64,000 nt of DNA from Saccharicrinis fermentans DSM 9555 = JCM 21142 (GTDB lineage: Bacteria; Bacteroidota; Bacteroidia; Bacteroidales; Marinilabiliaceae): assembly GCF_000517085.1 (NCBI RefSeq), contig NZ_KI912107.1:2911980-2975979 (forward strand), in the 5' to 3' direction. How positions within the stretch are numbered: position 1 is the first letter of the stretch; each line of letters starts with the position of its first letter. This document shows, one piece after another, positions 54,440 to 62,990 of this stretch. A program made the translations under genes and the position numbers. The notes beneath the pieces were generated by a model, which worked only from the letters and a program-made list of their open reading frames with translations, searched no databases and was not told the DNA's origin.

Positions 54440-56305
54440 ATGAATTATTTATCTGTTGAAAATTTAACCCATCACTGGGGCGACATACAATTATTTGATG
54501 ATTTAACCTTTGGTGTTTCCGAAGGACAAAAAATAGGATTAATTGCCAGAAACGGCAGTGGAAAAACCACCTTACTTAACATTTTAGCGCAAGTATTACC
54601 CAACGAAAGTGGCCAAGTAATTTACCGCAAGGGAATATCCATCGGCTACCTACCACAAATTCCTCTTTTAAATGACAATCACACCGTTATTGAGGAAATT
54701 TTCGCTTCAGACAATCCGCAAGTATTGGCCATAAAAGCCTACGAAAGAGCCCTGGCCGAAGAAAACCATGAGGAGCTGGGAAAATTAATTGAGGAGCTGG
54801 ACAAACTAGGTGCCTGGGATGTTGAATCCCGCATCAAACAAATTCTCTCACAACTTAAGATCACCCATTTTGACCAACAAATCGGTCAACTTTCCGGTGG
54901 GCAGAAAAAAAGAGTTGCGCTGGCCCATATTCTTATTAACGAACCGGAGTTTTTAATTCTTGACGAACCCACCAATCACTTGGACCTGGAAATGATTGAG
55001 TGGCTGGAATCTTATTTAGAACGCTCCAGATGCACACTCATGATGGTTACCCACGACCGTTATTTTCTGGATCGCGTTTGCAACGAGATCATGGAACTGG
55101 CCGACCAAACCCTATATCACTACAAAGGAAACTATGAGCTTTTTCTAGAAAAAAGAGAAGAACGCATACAAACGCATAATGCACAAGTAGAAAAAGCAAA
55201 AAACCTCCTCAAAACAGAACAGGACTGGATGAACCGAATGCCGCAAGCACGTGCCACCAAGGCCAAATATCGCATTGATGCCTTCCACGACTTAAAAAAG
55301 AGAGCCAACAGCGGTATTCAAGAACAGTCCATGAACCTGGATATACAATCGGCCCGTCTAGGAAAAAAAATTATCGAGTGCCACCACGTATGTAAATCCT
55401 TTGGAGATTTAAAAATTCTGGACGACTTCAATTACAAATTTGCACAAGGAGAAAAAGTTGGGATTATTGGAAAAAACGGAACAGGAAAAACAACTTTCTT
55501 AAACACCATAACAGGAGCACTGGAACCTGATTCAGGCTATCTGGAGACAGGAGAAACAGTTGTACTTGGTTATTACCGCCAAGCGGGAATGAACATAGAC
55601 CCCAACAAAAGAGTATTGGATGTTATCGCTGACATATCAGAAAACATCACCCTAGGATCCGGCAACTCCATGAGTCCTGCCCAATTTCTTCGTCATTTCA
55701 TGTTCAACAACGAAATGCATCACGTACTAGTTGACAAGTTAAGTGGAGGTGAAAAAAAACGTTTATACCTGATGACGGTATTGATGAAAAACCCCAATTT
55801 CCTAATCCTAGATGAACCCACCAACGACCTGGATATCTTTACCCTAAATCTCCTAGAAGAATACCTACAAGGCTTTAAAGGTTGCGTAGTCATCGTTTCT
55901 CACGACCGGTATTTTATGGATAAAATAGTAGATCACCTCTTTATATTTGAGGGACAAGGACACATCAAAGACTTCCCAGGCAACTACTCTATCTTTCACG
56001 AGCATGAATTGGCACAAGAAAAAGAAAGCAAAAGAGCAGGTAAAAACACCAAAGAACCCTCTAAGCCAACTCCACCAAAGGAAAAACCCAAAAAATTATC
56101 CTTTAAAGAAAAGATGGAAATGAAACAACTGGAGCAAGATATGGAAGCTCTAAATGCAGAAAAAGAAAGCATTGAAGCGATACTAAATTCAGGAAGTATC
56201 GACGCTGATCTACTCACTGAAAAAGCCAAACGTATTTCAGAAGTAATAAACCTACTCGATGAAAAAGAAATGCGATGGCTAGAACTAAGTGAGATTGAAG
56301 GATGA
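54440..56305 (+). CDS. ABC-F ATPase, Uup-like
   Basis: 621 residues with two ABC domains: Walker A GLIARNGSGKTTLL and GIIGKNGTGKTTFL, signatures LSGGQKKRVALAH and LSGGEKKRLYLMT, Walker B FLILDEPTNHLDL and FLILDEPTNDLDI. No membrane segment. A C-terminal charged coiled coil (KLSFKEKMEMKQLEQDMEAL) is the Uup/CTD type. ABC-F proteins act on the ribosome, relieving stalled translation. Start at MNYLSVENLTHHWG. A short palindrome ATGGGCA-TT-GCCCAT (54406-54420) lies upstream. Confidence 0.9.
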   Translation: MNYLSVENLTHHWGDIQLFDDLTFGVSEGQKIGLIARNGSGKTTLLNILAQVLPNESGQVIYRKGISIGYLPQIPLLNDNHTVIEEIFASDNPQVLAIKAYERALAEENHEELGKLIEELDKLGAWDVESRIKQILSQLKITHFDQQIGQLSGGQKKRVALAHILINEPEFLILDEPTNHLDLEMIEWLESYLERSRCTLMMVTHDRYFLDRVCNEIMELADQTLYHYKGNYELFLEKREERIQTHNAQVEKAKNLLKTEQDWMNRMPQARATKAKYRIDAFHDLKKRANSGIQEQSMNLDIQSARLGKKIIECHHVCKSFGDLKILDDFNYKFAQGEKVGIIGKNGTGKTTFLNTITGALEPDSGYLETGETVVLGYYRQAGMNIDPNKRVLDVIADISENITLGSGNSMSPAQFLRHFMFNNEMHHVLVDKLSGGEKKRLYLMTVLMKNPNFLILDEPTNDLDIFTLNLLEEYLQGFKGCVVIVSHDRYFMDKIVDHLFIFEGQGHIKDFPGNYSIFHEHELAQEKESKRAGKNTKEPSKPTPPKEKPKKLSFKEKMEMKQLEQDMEALNAEKESIEAILNSGSIDADLLTEKAKRISEVINLLDEKEMRWLELSEIEG

Positions 56306-56454
56306 TATTTAAAATAACACTGACAAACATCAGTTCACTTACAAATAAATATACATTCACAAAAGAAACATTAAACTATTATTAAAAGAGGCCTAATTCT
56401 TACAATATATTAGAAAGAAAACATTAAAAATAGTTATTTTTTAGTGCAAATATT

Positions 56455-56484
56455 TTTGTTACGAATATTTTTGTACTACATTTG
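56455..56484 (+). promoter_or_regulatory. Promoter of the phenylalanine operon
   Basis: TTTG at 56455-56458 and TACATTTG at 56477-56484 with an 18-bp spacer. Predicted start near 56491, just before the leader peptide. Confidence 0.65.
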
Positions 56485-56504
56485 CCAGCATAAATAAGAT
56501 ATCA

Positions 56505-56582
56505 ATGACCCATTTTGCATTTTTTTACAGCTTTTATTTTTACTTTTTTGGATTCTGTAATCAAAAAGAGGTGGGTATATAG
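56505..56582 (+). CDS. pheL: Phe/Tyr-rich leader peptide of the pheA operon
   Basis: 25 codons: MTHFAFFYSFYFYFFGFC then NQKEVGI. Eight Phe and three Tyr within 17 codons make it a classic sensor of charged tRNA-Phe/Tyr. Its last codons (GAGGTGGG, 56568-56575) are the same as the right arm of the following terminator and so can pair with its left arm. Confidence 0.85.
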   Translation: MTHFAFFYSFYFYFFGFCNQKEVGI

Positions 56583-56608
56583 TATATAAATTTTTAAACG
56601 AAATTTAA

Positions 56609-56640
56609 AGTCCCGCCTCAATGAGGTGGGACTTTTTTTA
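56609..56640 (+). terminator. Attenuator of the pheA operon
   Basis: AGTCCCGCCTCA pairs with TGAGGTGGGACT (one G-U), followed by seven T. The competing antiterminator is GAGGTGGG (56568-56575) with CCCGCCTC (612-619 region). Stalling at the Phe run would leave the first GAGGTGGG free and prevent termination. Confidence 0.85.
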
Positions 56641-56744
56641 TTACATGGCACTGGCAAAGCCGGAGCTTTTACCAGCAGGTTTGACGCAAGGAAGTAACCA
56701 TAACACAGTAACTCCACAGCAACCTCATTATAAACAAAACAAAA

Positions 56745-57641
56745 ATGAAGAAAGTAGCAATTCAAGGAGGCGGTGGTTCTAACCACGAAATAGCAGCCAA
56801 AGCGTATTTTGAAACAGACAACATTGCAACAGTTGAGTGCAACTCCTTCGAAGAGCTTTTTTCCACACTAAAAGAAGATCATTCGATTTATGGCATCATA
56901 GCAATCGAAAACACCTTGGTTGGAAGTATTCTTCAGAACTACACTCTACTAAAGGATTCCGGAATGGTCATCATTGGTGAATACAAACTACGTATCAAGC
57001 ACCAACTACTGGCCTTACCTGGTGAACGACTAGAGGATATCAGGGAAGTTCACTCCCACCCTATGGCATTGGCGCAATGCAGCGATTTTTTCAAACAGTA
57101 TCCCCATATCAAGATGATTTCAAGAGATGACACGGCCTTAAGCGGAAAGTGGATTCGGGATAACCAACTAAAAGGAATGGCAGCCATAGCACCTGCATTA
57201 GCCGCAGAGAAATACAATTTAGACATTATTGCCAAAGACATTGAGACCAACAAAAGAAACTTTACACGTTTTTTAATCATCTCCCATAAAGAAAAAATAG
57301 CGCTTGAAGACATATTGACCCAACAGCCAATAAACAAATCATCATTGGTATTTGCATTGCCTCATGCAGAGGGAAGCCTATCTAAAGTACTTTCTATTTT
57401 GGCATTTTACAATATAAACCTATCCAAAATACAATCACTACCTGTGGTAGGTAGCGAATGGGAATATCTGTTTTATATCGATTTGGTATTTGAAGACTAC
57501 AAACGCTATCAACAATCATTGAATGCCATTCGTCCTTTGACACGGAATTTAAAGAGTCTGGGTGAGTATCACGTGGGCAAAAGATCCTTTGACACAGTAA
57601 GCAATGACAACAAACCTCTTTCAGAACAAAAAACATTTTAA
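56745..57641 (+). CDS. pheA: Prephenate dehydratase
   Basis: Converts prephenate to phenylpyruvate. The catalytic domain is residues 1-~185, with AIENTLVGSILQNYTLL (substrate loop) and NFTRFLIISHKE, the TRF motif. An ACT domain follows (~195-280). Its usual ESRP phenylalanine-binding motif is changed: KIQSLPVVGSEWEYLFYIDL has QSLP, so allosteric inhibition by Phe may differ. No chorismate mutase domain: that activity is on the DAHP synthase gene two genes downstream. First gene of the operon after an attenuator. Confidence 0.92.
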   Translation: MKKVAIQGGGGSNHEIAAKAYFETDNIATVECNSFEELFSTLKEDHSIYGIIAIENTLVGSILQNYTLLKDSGMVIIGEYKLRIKHQLLALPGERLEDIREVHSHPMALAQCSDFFKQYPHIKMISRDDTALSGKWIRDNQLKGMAAIAPALAAEKYNLDIIAKDIETNKRNFTRFLIISHKEKIALEDILTQQPINKSSLVFALPHAEGSLSKVLSILAFYNINLSKIQSLPVVGSEWEYLFYIDLVFEDYKRYQQSLNAIRPLTRNLKSLGEYHVGKRSFDTVSNDNKPLSEQKTF

Positions 57642-57644
57642 GGC

Positions 57645-58835
57645 ATGATGACCGTACAACCCGCCCATCGCATCAGCGAGGTAAAAGAATACTATTTCTC
57701 CAAAAAACTCAGAGAGATAGACGAAATGCGTCAACAGGGTGTTCAGGTGATTAATCTGGGCATAGGAAACCCTGACAGACCACCACACACGAAAGTGCTG
57801 GAAGAACTTAACAAGACTTCCTCGGAAAAAGGAAACCATGGATACCAGAGCTACATAGGTATACCGGAACTGCGAAATGCTTTTTCGCAATGGTATCTTC
57901 AATATTTTAACATTGAACTGGATGCCAACAAAGAAATACTGCCGCTCATGGGTTCCAAAGAAGGCATCATGCATATTTCCATGGCCTTTTTAAACAAAGG
58001 AGATCAGGTTCTTATCCCTAATCCCGGATACCCAACCTATGCTTCCGTCTCTAATTTAGTGGAGGCAGAAATGATCACCTACGATTTAGAGGAAGAGCTG
58101 AACTGGCAACCGGACTTTAATAAACTGGAAAAATTAGATCTATCAAAGGTAAAATTAATGTGGGTCAACTACCCCAATATGCCTACTGGAGCAAACGCTA
58201 CCCTCGAGCTATTCAACAAACTCGTTACCTTTGGCAAAAAACACAATATATTGATTTGCAACGATAACCCGTACAGCTTCATCTTAAACGACCAACCCTT
58301 GAGCATATTTAGGGTCGAAGGTGCTAAAGACATCTGTATTGAACTAAATTCATTGAGCAAATCACACAATATGGCCGGCTGGCGCGTGGGTATGGTAGCC
58401 GCTAATGAGGTGTTTATTCAATATATCCTCAGGGTAAAAAGTAACATGGACAGTGGAATGTTTAAACCACTACAACTTGCTGCTGCACATGCCTTGAATC
58501 TGGACAAAACCTGGTACGATGAAATTAATAGCGAATATTACCAACGAAGGGAATTGGCGTGGAAAATCATGGATATGCTGAATTGCACCTACCACAAAGA
58601 ACAGTCGGGCATGTTTATCTGGGCTAAAATTCCGGACTCGGTAGAATCTGCAGAACAACTTTCTGATTTTATATTAAATAATGCACATGTATTTATTACA
58701 CCAGGAAGTATTTTCGGCACGCAAGGTGAAAGGTATATACGTATCTCACTTTGCTCTACAAAGGAAGTTTTACAGCAATCCATTGAAAAAATAAAACAAC
58801 TTCCGATTAAAACAAAATCAACAGAACAAGCTTAA
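57645..58835 (+). CDS. Aromatic/aspartate-type class I aminotransferase
   Basis: PLP enzyme of 396 residues: VINLGIGNPDRPPHTKVLEE, SKEGIMHISMAFLNKGDQVL, NYPNMPTGANATLELF, and the PLP lysine in LNSLSKSHNMAGWRVGM. Its place between pheA and the DAHP synthase-chorismate mutase gene, 3 bp after pheA, indicates it transaminates phenylpyruvate and/or hydroxyphenylpyruvate to Phe and Tyr (inference). The fold also resembles LL-diaminopimelate aminotransferases. Confidence 0.88.
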   Translation: MMTVQPAHRISEVKEYYFSKKLREIDEMRQQGVQVINLGIGNPDRPPHTKVLEELNKTSSEKGNHGYQSYIGIPELRNAFSQWYLQYFNIELDANKEILPLMGSKEGIMHISMAFLNKGDQVLIPNPGYPTYASVSNLVEAEMITYDLEEELNWQPDFNKLEKLDLSKVKLMWVNYPNMPTGANATLELFNKLVTFGKKHNILICNDNPYSFILNDQPLSIFRVEGAKDICIELNSLSKSHNMAGWRVGMVAANEVFIQYILRVKSNMDSGMFKPLQLAAAHALNLDKTWYDEINSEYYQRRELAWKIMDMLNCTYHKEQSGMFIWAKIPDSVESAEQLSDFILNNAHVFITPGSIFGTQGERYIRISLCSTKEVLQQSIEKIKQLPIKTKSTEQA

Positions 58836-58895
58836 CTACCTATACAACGATATTATTCTTATAGAGGAAACAAAAAAATATAAAAACGCAATAAA

Positions 58896-59975
58896 ATGGT
58901 AAAATTAGACCTTGAAAAAATCAGCCTTCCAGGACTTGACTTAGAACGTCCTTGGGTAATCGCCGGTCCTTGCAGCGCCGAAACAGAAGAGCAAGTAATG
59001 GAAACTGCCACCCAGCTATCAGCGGATGGTTTTAAAATATTCAGAGCAGGAATATGGAAGCCCAGAACACGTCCGGGGGCTTTTGAAGGTGTAGGAACCA
59101 TCGGTTTGCCATGGCTTAAAAAGGTTAAAGAAGAGTTGGGCATGTTCGTTGGAACTGAAGTAGCCAATGCACACCACGTTTTTGAAGCCATTAAACATGG
59201 CATCGACATTCTTTGGATTGGCGCCCGTACTACTGCCAACCCCTTTGCTGTTCAAGAAATTGCCGATGCGCTCAAGGGTGTTGACATTCCGGTATTGGTA
59301 AAAAATCCGGTCAATCCCGATTTGGAGCTTTGGATTGGTGCTCTGGAAAGAATCAACCAGGCTGGCATCAAAAAATTAGCAGCTATTCATCGCGGTTTCT
59401 CTACCTACGACAAGACCAAATACCGTAACCACCCACAATGGCAAATCCCCATAGAACTAAAACGTCGCTGTCCTGACCTACCCATTATCTGCGACCCATC
59501 GCACATCAGTGGTAAATCCGAATTAATTTATGAGATATCACAAGAAGCAATGGACCTGGGTTTCGATGGTCTACTTGTTGAATCGCACCGCTGTCCAACC
59601 AAAGCATGGAGCGATGCCAAACAACAAGTTACACCAAGCGAACTAAAGGAAATAACCGACAAAATAGTTCTTCGAGAGCCTAAGATTGGCGAAAAACCAA
59701 GGGTTACCTTAGATGAGCTACGCCAGAAAATAGACAAGTTGGATGACGCAGTGCTGAGCACACTTCAAAAACGTATGGAGATCTCAGAGGCCATTGGTAC
59801 CTATAAAAAAGAAAATAACATTACCATTTTACAAACACGACGTTATGATGAAATCATGAATAACCGTAAAGAACGCGGAGCAAAACTGGGTCTGTCAGAC
59901 GAGTTTTTAACCAAGCTCTTCGAAAGCATTCACGAAGAGTCCGTTACGCGCCAAAACAAAATAATGAATCAATAA
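58896..59975 (+). CDS. DAHP synthase fused to chorismate mutase (AroQ type)
   Basis: 359 residues. Residues ~1-260 are 3-deoxy-7-phosphoheptulonate synthase (WVIAGPCSAETEEQVMETAT; KPRTRPGAFEG; KRRCPDLPIICDPSHISGKS; GLLVESHRCP), the first step of the shikimate pathway. Residues ~270-359 are a helical chorismate mutase (LDELRQKIDKLDDAVLSTLQ; RMEISEAIGTYKKENNI; RQNKIMNQ). The fusion is in the AroA(I-beta)-AroQ order used in Bacteroidota, with mutase at the C-terminus. It supplies prephenate to PheA and TyrA. Confidence 0.93.
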   Translation: MVKLDLEKISLPGLDLERPWVIAGPCSAETEEQVMETATQLSADGFKIFRAGIWKPRTRPGAFEGVGTIGLPWLKKVKEELGMFVGTEVANAHHVFEAIKHGIDILWIGARTTANPFAVQEIADALKGVDIPVLVKNPVNPDLELWIGALERINQAGIKKLAAIHRGFSTYDKTKYRNHPQWQIPIELKRRCPDLPIICDPSHISGKSELIYEISQEAMDLGFDGLLVESHRCPTKAWSDAKQQVTPSELKEITDKIVLREPKIGEKPRVTLDELRQKIDKLDDAVLSTLQKRMEISEAIGTYKKENNITILQTRRYDEIMNNRKERGAKLGLSDEFLTKLFESIHEESVTRQNKIMNQ

Positions 59976-60065
59976 CACATCTGCATTGCTGATGAATGAA
60001 GATAAAGAATGATGAGTTAAGAGAGTTAAGAGATTTAACACCCTCTTAGCTCCCCATTTATCTTT

Positions 60066-60094
60066 AACTCCAAAAATGCATTAGAAAATCTATA
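60066..60094. repeat. REP/MITE family 1, single arm
   Basis: AACTCCAAAAATGCATTAGA then AAATCTATA is one inverted arm, alone in the 139-bp gap before tyrA. Confidence 0.45.
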
Positions 60095-60114
60095 AGTCTC
60101 TTATAAAAAATATA

Positions 60115-60888
60115 ATGAAAATCTGTATACTAGGAGCCGGAAAAATGGGCACATGGCTTACCGATGCACTTTGTCTCGACCATGATGTAGCTATTTACGA
60201 CCCCAACTTAGAAAAACTCAAGTACATATTTAACACACAACGCTTAACCAGGCTGGAAGAAATAACAGCATTTGAACCAGAACTATTAATAAATGCTGTT
60301 ACCTTAAAATTTACCATTGCTGCCTTTCAGGAAACCATTCCTTATCTACCTAAGAACTGCATCATATCTGATATCTCTTCTGTAAAAACAGGTTTTCAAG
60401 AATTTTATGAAGAAACCGGTATGCGCTATGTCTCTATTCACCCGATGTTTGGGCCTACCTTCGGCAACCTCAAATCACTGCGCGAACACCATGCCATCAT
60501 CATATCAGAAGGAGACCAAGCCGGGAAAAAGTTTTTTAAGGATTTTTTCAGCACACTGGGCTTGAACATTCATGAATATACCTTTATTCAACATGACGAA
60601 ACCATCGCTTATTCCTTATCCATACCCTTCTCCTCTACCCTTGTGTTTGCCGCTTGCATGAAAAAACAAGATGCGCCAGGAACCACATTTAGCAAACATT
60701 TTGATATTGCCAAGGGCTTGTTAAGTGAAGATGATTATTTACTTTCCGAAATTTTGTTCAACCCCTTTACCAGTAGTCAGGTGGAAAAAATAAGGTTAAA
60801 ACTAAAAGAACTATTGGCCATTATAGACGAAAAGGATACAAAAAAGATGAAAAAGTTTTTGCAAGAGGTTAGAAACAATATTCAATAA
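60115..60888 (+). CDS. tyrA: Prephenate dehydrogenase
   Basis: 257 residues; NAD(P)-binding CILGAGKMGTWLTDALCLDH at the start, SDISSVKTGFQEF, and SIHPMFGPTFGNLKSLREHH with the catalytic His. It oxidatively decarboxylates prephenate to hydroxyphenylpyruvate for tyrosine. There is no ACT domain. Last gene of the Phe/Tyr operon. Confidence 0.9.
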   Translation: MKICILGAGKMGTWLTDALCLDHDVAIYDPNLEKLKYIFNTQRLTRLEEITAFEPELLINAVTLKFTIAAFQETIPYLPKNCIISDISSVKTGFQEFYEETGMRYVSIHPMFGPTFGNLKSLREHHAIIISEGDQAGKKFFKDFFSTLGLNIHEYTFIQHDETIAYSLSIPFSSTLVFAACMKKQDAPGTTFSKHFDIAKGLLSEDDYLLSEILFNPFTSSQVEKIRLKLKELLAIIDEKDTKKMKKFLQEVRNNIQ

Positions 60889-60914
60889 TAGGGTGTGTTT
60901 TTTTGCACCCTATT
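60887..60914. terminator. Inverted repeat at the convergent tyrA/hydrolase ends
   Basis: AATAGGGTG and CACCCTATT form a 9-bp stem; the T run lies in the loop rather than after it, so terminator activity is uncertain. It overlaps both stop codons. Confidence 0.5.
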
Positions 60915-61455
60915 ACTTATCTAGTGGCTGCAATAAATCATTTAACAAACGCTGTCCTTGACTCCACATCCCCAATCCTGAATCAGAATTAATATGACCC
61001 GCATGGCCAATATTTACAAAATCACTCCCCCAATTCTCAGCCAACTTTTGGGATTGGTCAATACTTGACCACGGGTCGTTACTACTGGCAACCAATAGAG
61101 TTGAAAAAGGCAGCTTAGTTTTGGGCACAGGCAAAAAAGACTCTAAACCATATTCCGGAGACACATTTTCCACACAAGGCGGAGCCACAATCAACGCGGC
61201 CTTTATTTTTTTATGGTATGTACGCACCCAGTGCGACAAAGTAATCCCTCCCAGGCTATGGCTTATAAAAACCACCTGAGACAAATCGATGCCTCTAACA
61301 GCCTCCTCAACACGATCCACCCATGCTTCACGCACAGGCTTATCCCAATTATCTTGCTCAATGCGCCTACAATTAGGCAGTATTTTTTCGAAATGACTTT
61401 GCCAATGATTCTCATCCGAATTCCCTAAGCCAGGCAAGGTAAAATAGTAAATCAT
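60913..61455 (-). CDS. RBBP9/YdeN-type alpha/beta hydrolase
   Basis: 180 residues. YYFTLPGLGNSDENHWQSHF at the N-terminus, nucleophile elbow VVFISHSLGGITLSHWV, then the acid in LLVASSNDPWSSIDQS and the His in NIGHAGHINSDSGLG. This is the serine hydrolase family of RBBP9/YdeN, substrate unknown. Start ATG 61455 is chosen over an upstream Tyr/Ile-rich extension. Confidence 0.85.
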   Translation of the reverse strand: MIYYFTLPGLGNSDENHWQSHFEKILPNCRRIEQDNWDKPVREAWVDRVEEAVRGIDLSQVVFISHSLGGITLSHWVRTYHKKIKAALIVAPPCVENVSPEYGLESFLPVPKTKLPFSTLLVASSNDPWSSIDQSQKLAENWGSDFVNIGHAGHINSDSGLGMWSQGQRLLNDLLQPLDK

Positions 61456-61689
61456 ATAGATATAACTTGTGATGTAAATATAAATTCGGAACCTCAATTA
61501 TATTAGAAAAACACCCTATCCTAATTTTTGTTGAAGCAGAAAGAACAAAATGGACAAAAGAACGACAAAGGATCATCCTCCACCAAACCTAAGCTATTCA
61601 TAGATAATGTAAAAAGCATTACACTATGAACAAAATAAAAATATGAAGTTGGTAGGGAACAGACAAAAATAGTATCTTTAATAAAAAAA

Positions 61690-62781
61690 ATGACGCTTCT
61701 TTTCGCCTATTTATTTCTTGCTTTATTTGTCTCCTTTCTATGTTCCATCATGGAGTCAGTTTTACTCTCCACCCCCCAGTCTTTTTTAATCATTAGTCAG
61801 GAGAAAGGCCACCAATGGGCTCAGGAATTTATAACCTTGAAGACGAATATTGACAGACCCCTTTCTGCCATTCTTTCTCTAAACACCGTAGCTCATACCA
61901 TTGGAGCAGCAGGTGTTGGTGCCCAAGCTATCAAAGTATTTGGAGAATCCTCCTTTGGGGTAGTATCTGCCATCCTCACCATATTAATTTTAATCGTTAC
62001 AGAAATTATACCTAAAACAATTGGAGCCAAGTATTGGCGTAAACTATCTAAATTTACATTTTACACCATCCGAGCAATGATGTATATTACGTATCCATTG
62101 GTACTATTATCATCAGCTATCACCAAATTAATTTCCCACGACAGCAACGAAAACACGGTCAGCCGTGAACAAATTGGCGTACTAGCCAGCATTGGCGCCG
62201 ACGAAGGTGTCTTTTCAGAGAAAGAGCATAAAATCATTCAAAATGTACTAAAACTAAAGGACATTAAGGTAACTCAAATTATGACCCCCAGGGTGGTAGT
62301 AGCCCTGGCTGATGAACAGCTTAGCTTAGGAGACTTTTTGAAGAACAAAGACTTCGTCAAATTTTCACGAATCCCTATTTATGCTGAAAACGACGAAAAC
62401 ATCACCGGTTATGTATTTCGCCAAACGGTATTTGAAATGTTAGCCGAACACAAGCACGATACAAAACTCAAAGATATCAAAAGAGATATTCTCATTGTTC
62501 CTAACTCCATCGTCATCTTTTCTTTATGGGAAAAGCTATTGGAAAGAAAAGAACACATCGCACTCATTGTGGATGAATATGGTGGCTTGGATGGTATCAT
62601 TACAATGGAAGACATTATAGAGACACTACTAGGACTAGAAATTGTGGATGAAACGGACACGGTAACCGACATGCAGGAATACGCCCGCCAAAGATGGAGA
62701 GCCAGAGAAGCCAAATACAATTTATTAGATAAAATAGACAGAAAAACGGAAGAAAAATCGACACCCAAAGATAAATCTTAA
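61690..62781 (+). CDS. CNNM/CBS-domain membrane protein (HlyC/CorC family)
   Basis: 363 residues. DUF21/CNNM membrane domain with about four hydrophobic segments (1-150; ILTILILIVTEIIPKTIGAK is the signature), followed by a CBS pair (VTQIMTPRVVVALADEQLSL to LIVDEYGGLDGIITMEDIIE). The C-terminal CorC_HlyC domain is absent, replaced by a short charged tail (KTEEKSTPKDKS). Relatives are linked to magnesium efflux. Followed by a decayed leader element. Confidence 0.88.
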   Translation: MTLLFAYLFLALFVSFLCSIMESVLLSTPQSFLIISQEKGHQWAQEFITLKTNIDRPLSAILSLNTVAHTIGAAGVGAQAIKVFGESSFGVVSAILTILILIVTEIIPKTIGAKYWRKLSKFTFYTIRAMMYITYPLVLLSSAITKLISHDSNENTVSREQIGVLASIGADEGVFSEKEHKIIQNVLKLKDIKVTQIMTPRVVVALADEQLSLGDFLKNKDFVKFSRIPIYAENDENITGYVFRQTVFEMLAEHKHDTKLKDIKRDILIVPNSIVIFSLWEKLLERKEHIALIVDEYGGLDGIITMEDIIETLLGLEIVDETDTVTDMQEYARQRWRAREAKYNLLDKIDRKTEEKSTPKDKS

Positions 62782-62783
62782 GT

Positions 62784-62840
62784 ACCTGATTAGGATAGGC
62801 GAGTTTCATGTGCCATTTGAAGATTAAATTTAAATGCATG
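62784..62840 (+). repeat. GEFH leader element, decayed copy D
   Basis: GGCGAGTTTCATGTGCCATT encodes GEFHVPF; the end ATTAAATTTAAATGCATG matches the other copies. After the final ATG only a 14-codon frame follows (to about 62882), so the gene it once preceded seems lost. Confidence 0.55.
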
Positions 62841-62990
62841 ACTTCTATGAAGGATGGATATGCCGCATTAAATGAGTTTTAGGCTTGATAACTAAATGCT
62901 AAACTATAAAAATATTTTATTAAGGCTGACATCAATAGCTTTTTCATGAATTCGCTGCAAAAAGAATATCGAATTGATTATAAACAAAAG

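Noticed and set aside
56502-56786. 94-codon minus-strand frame across the pheA leader
   Set aside because: It is antisense to the leader peptide and attenuator, which explain the region well.
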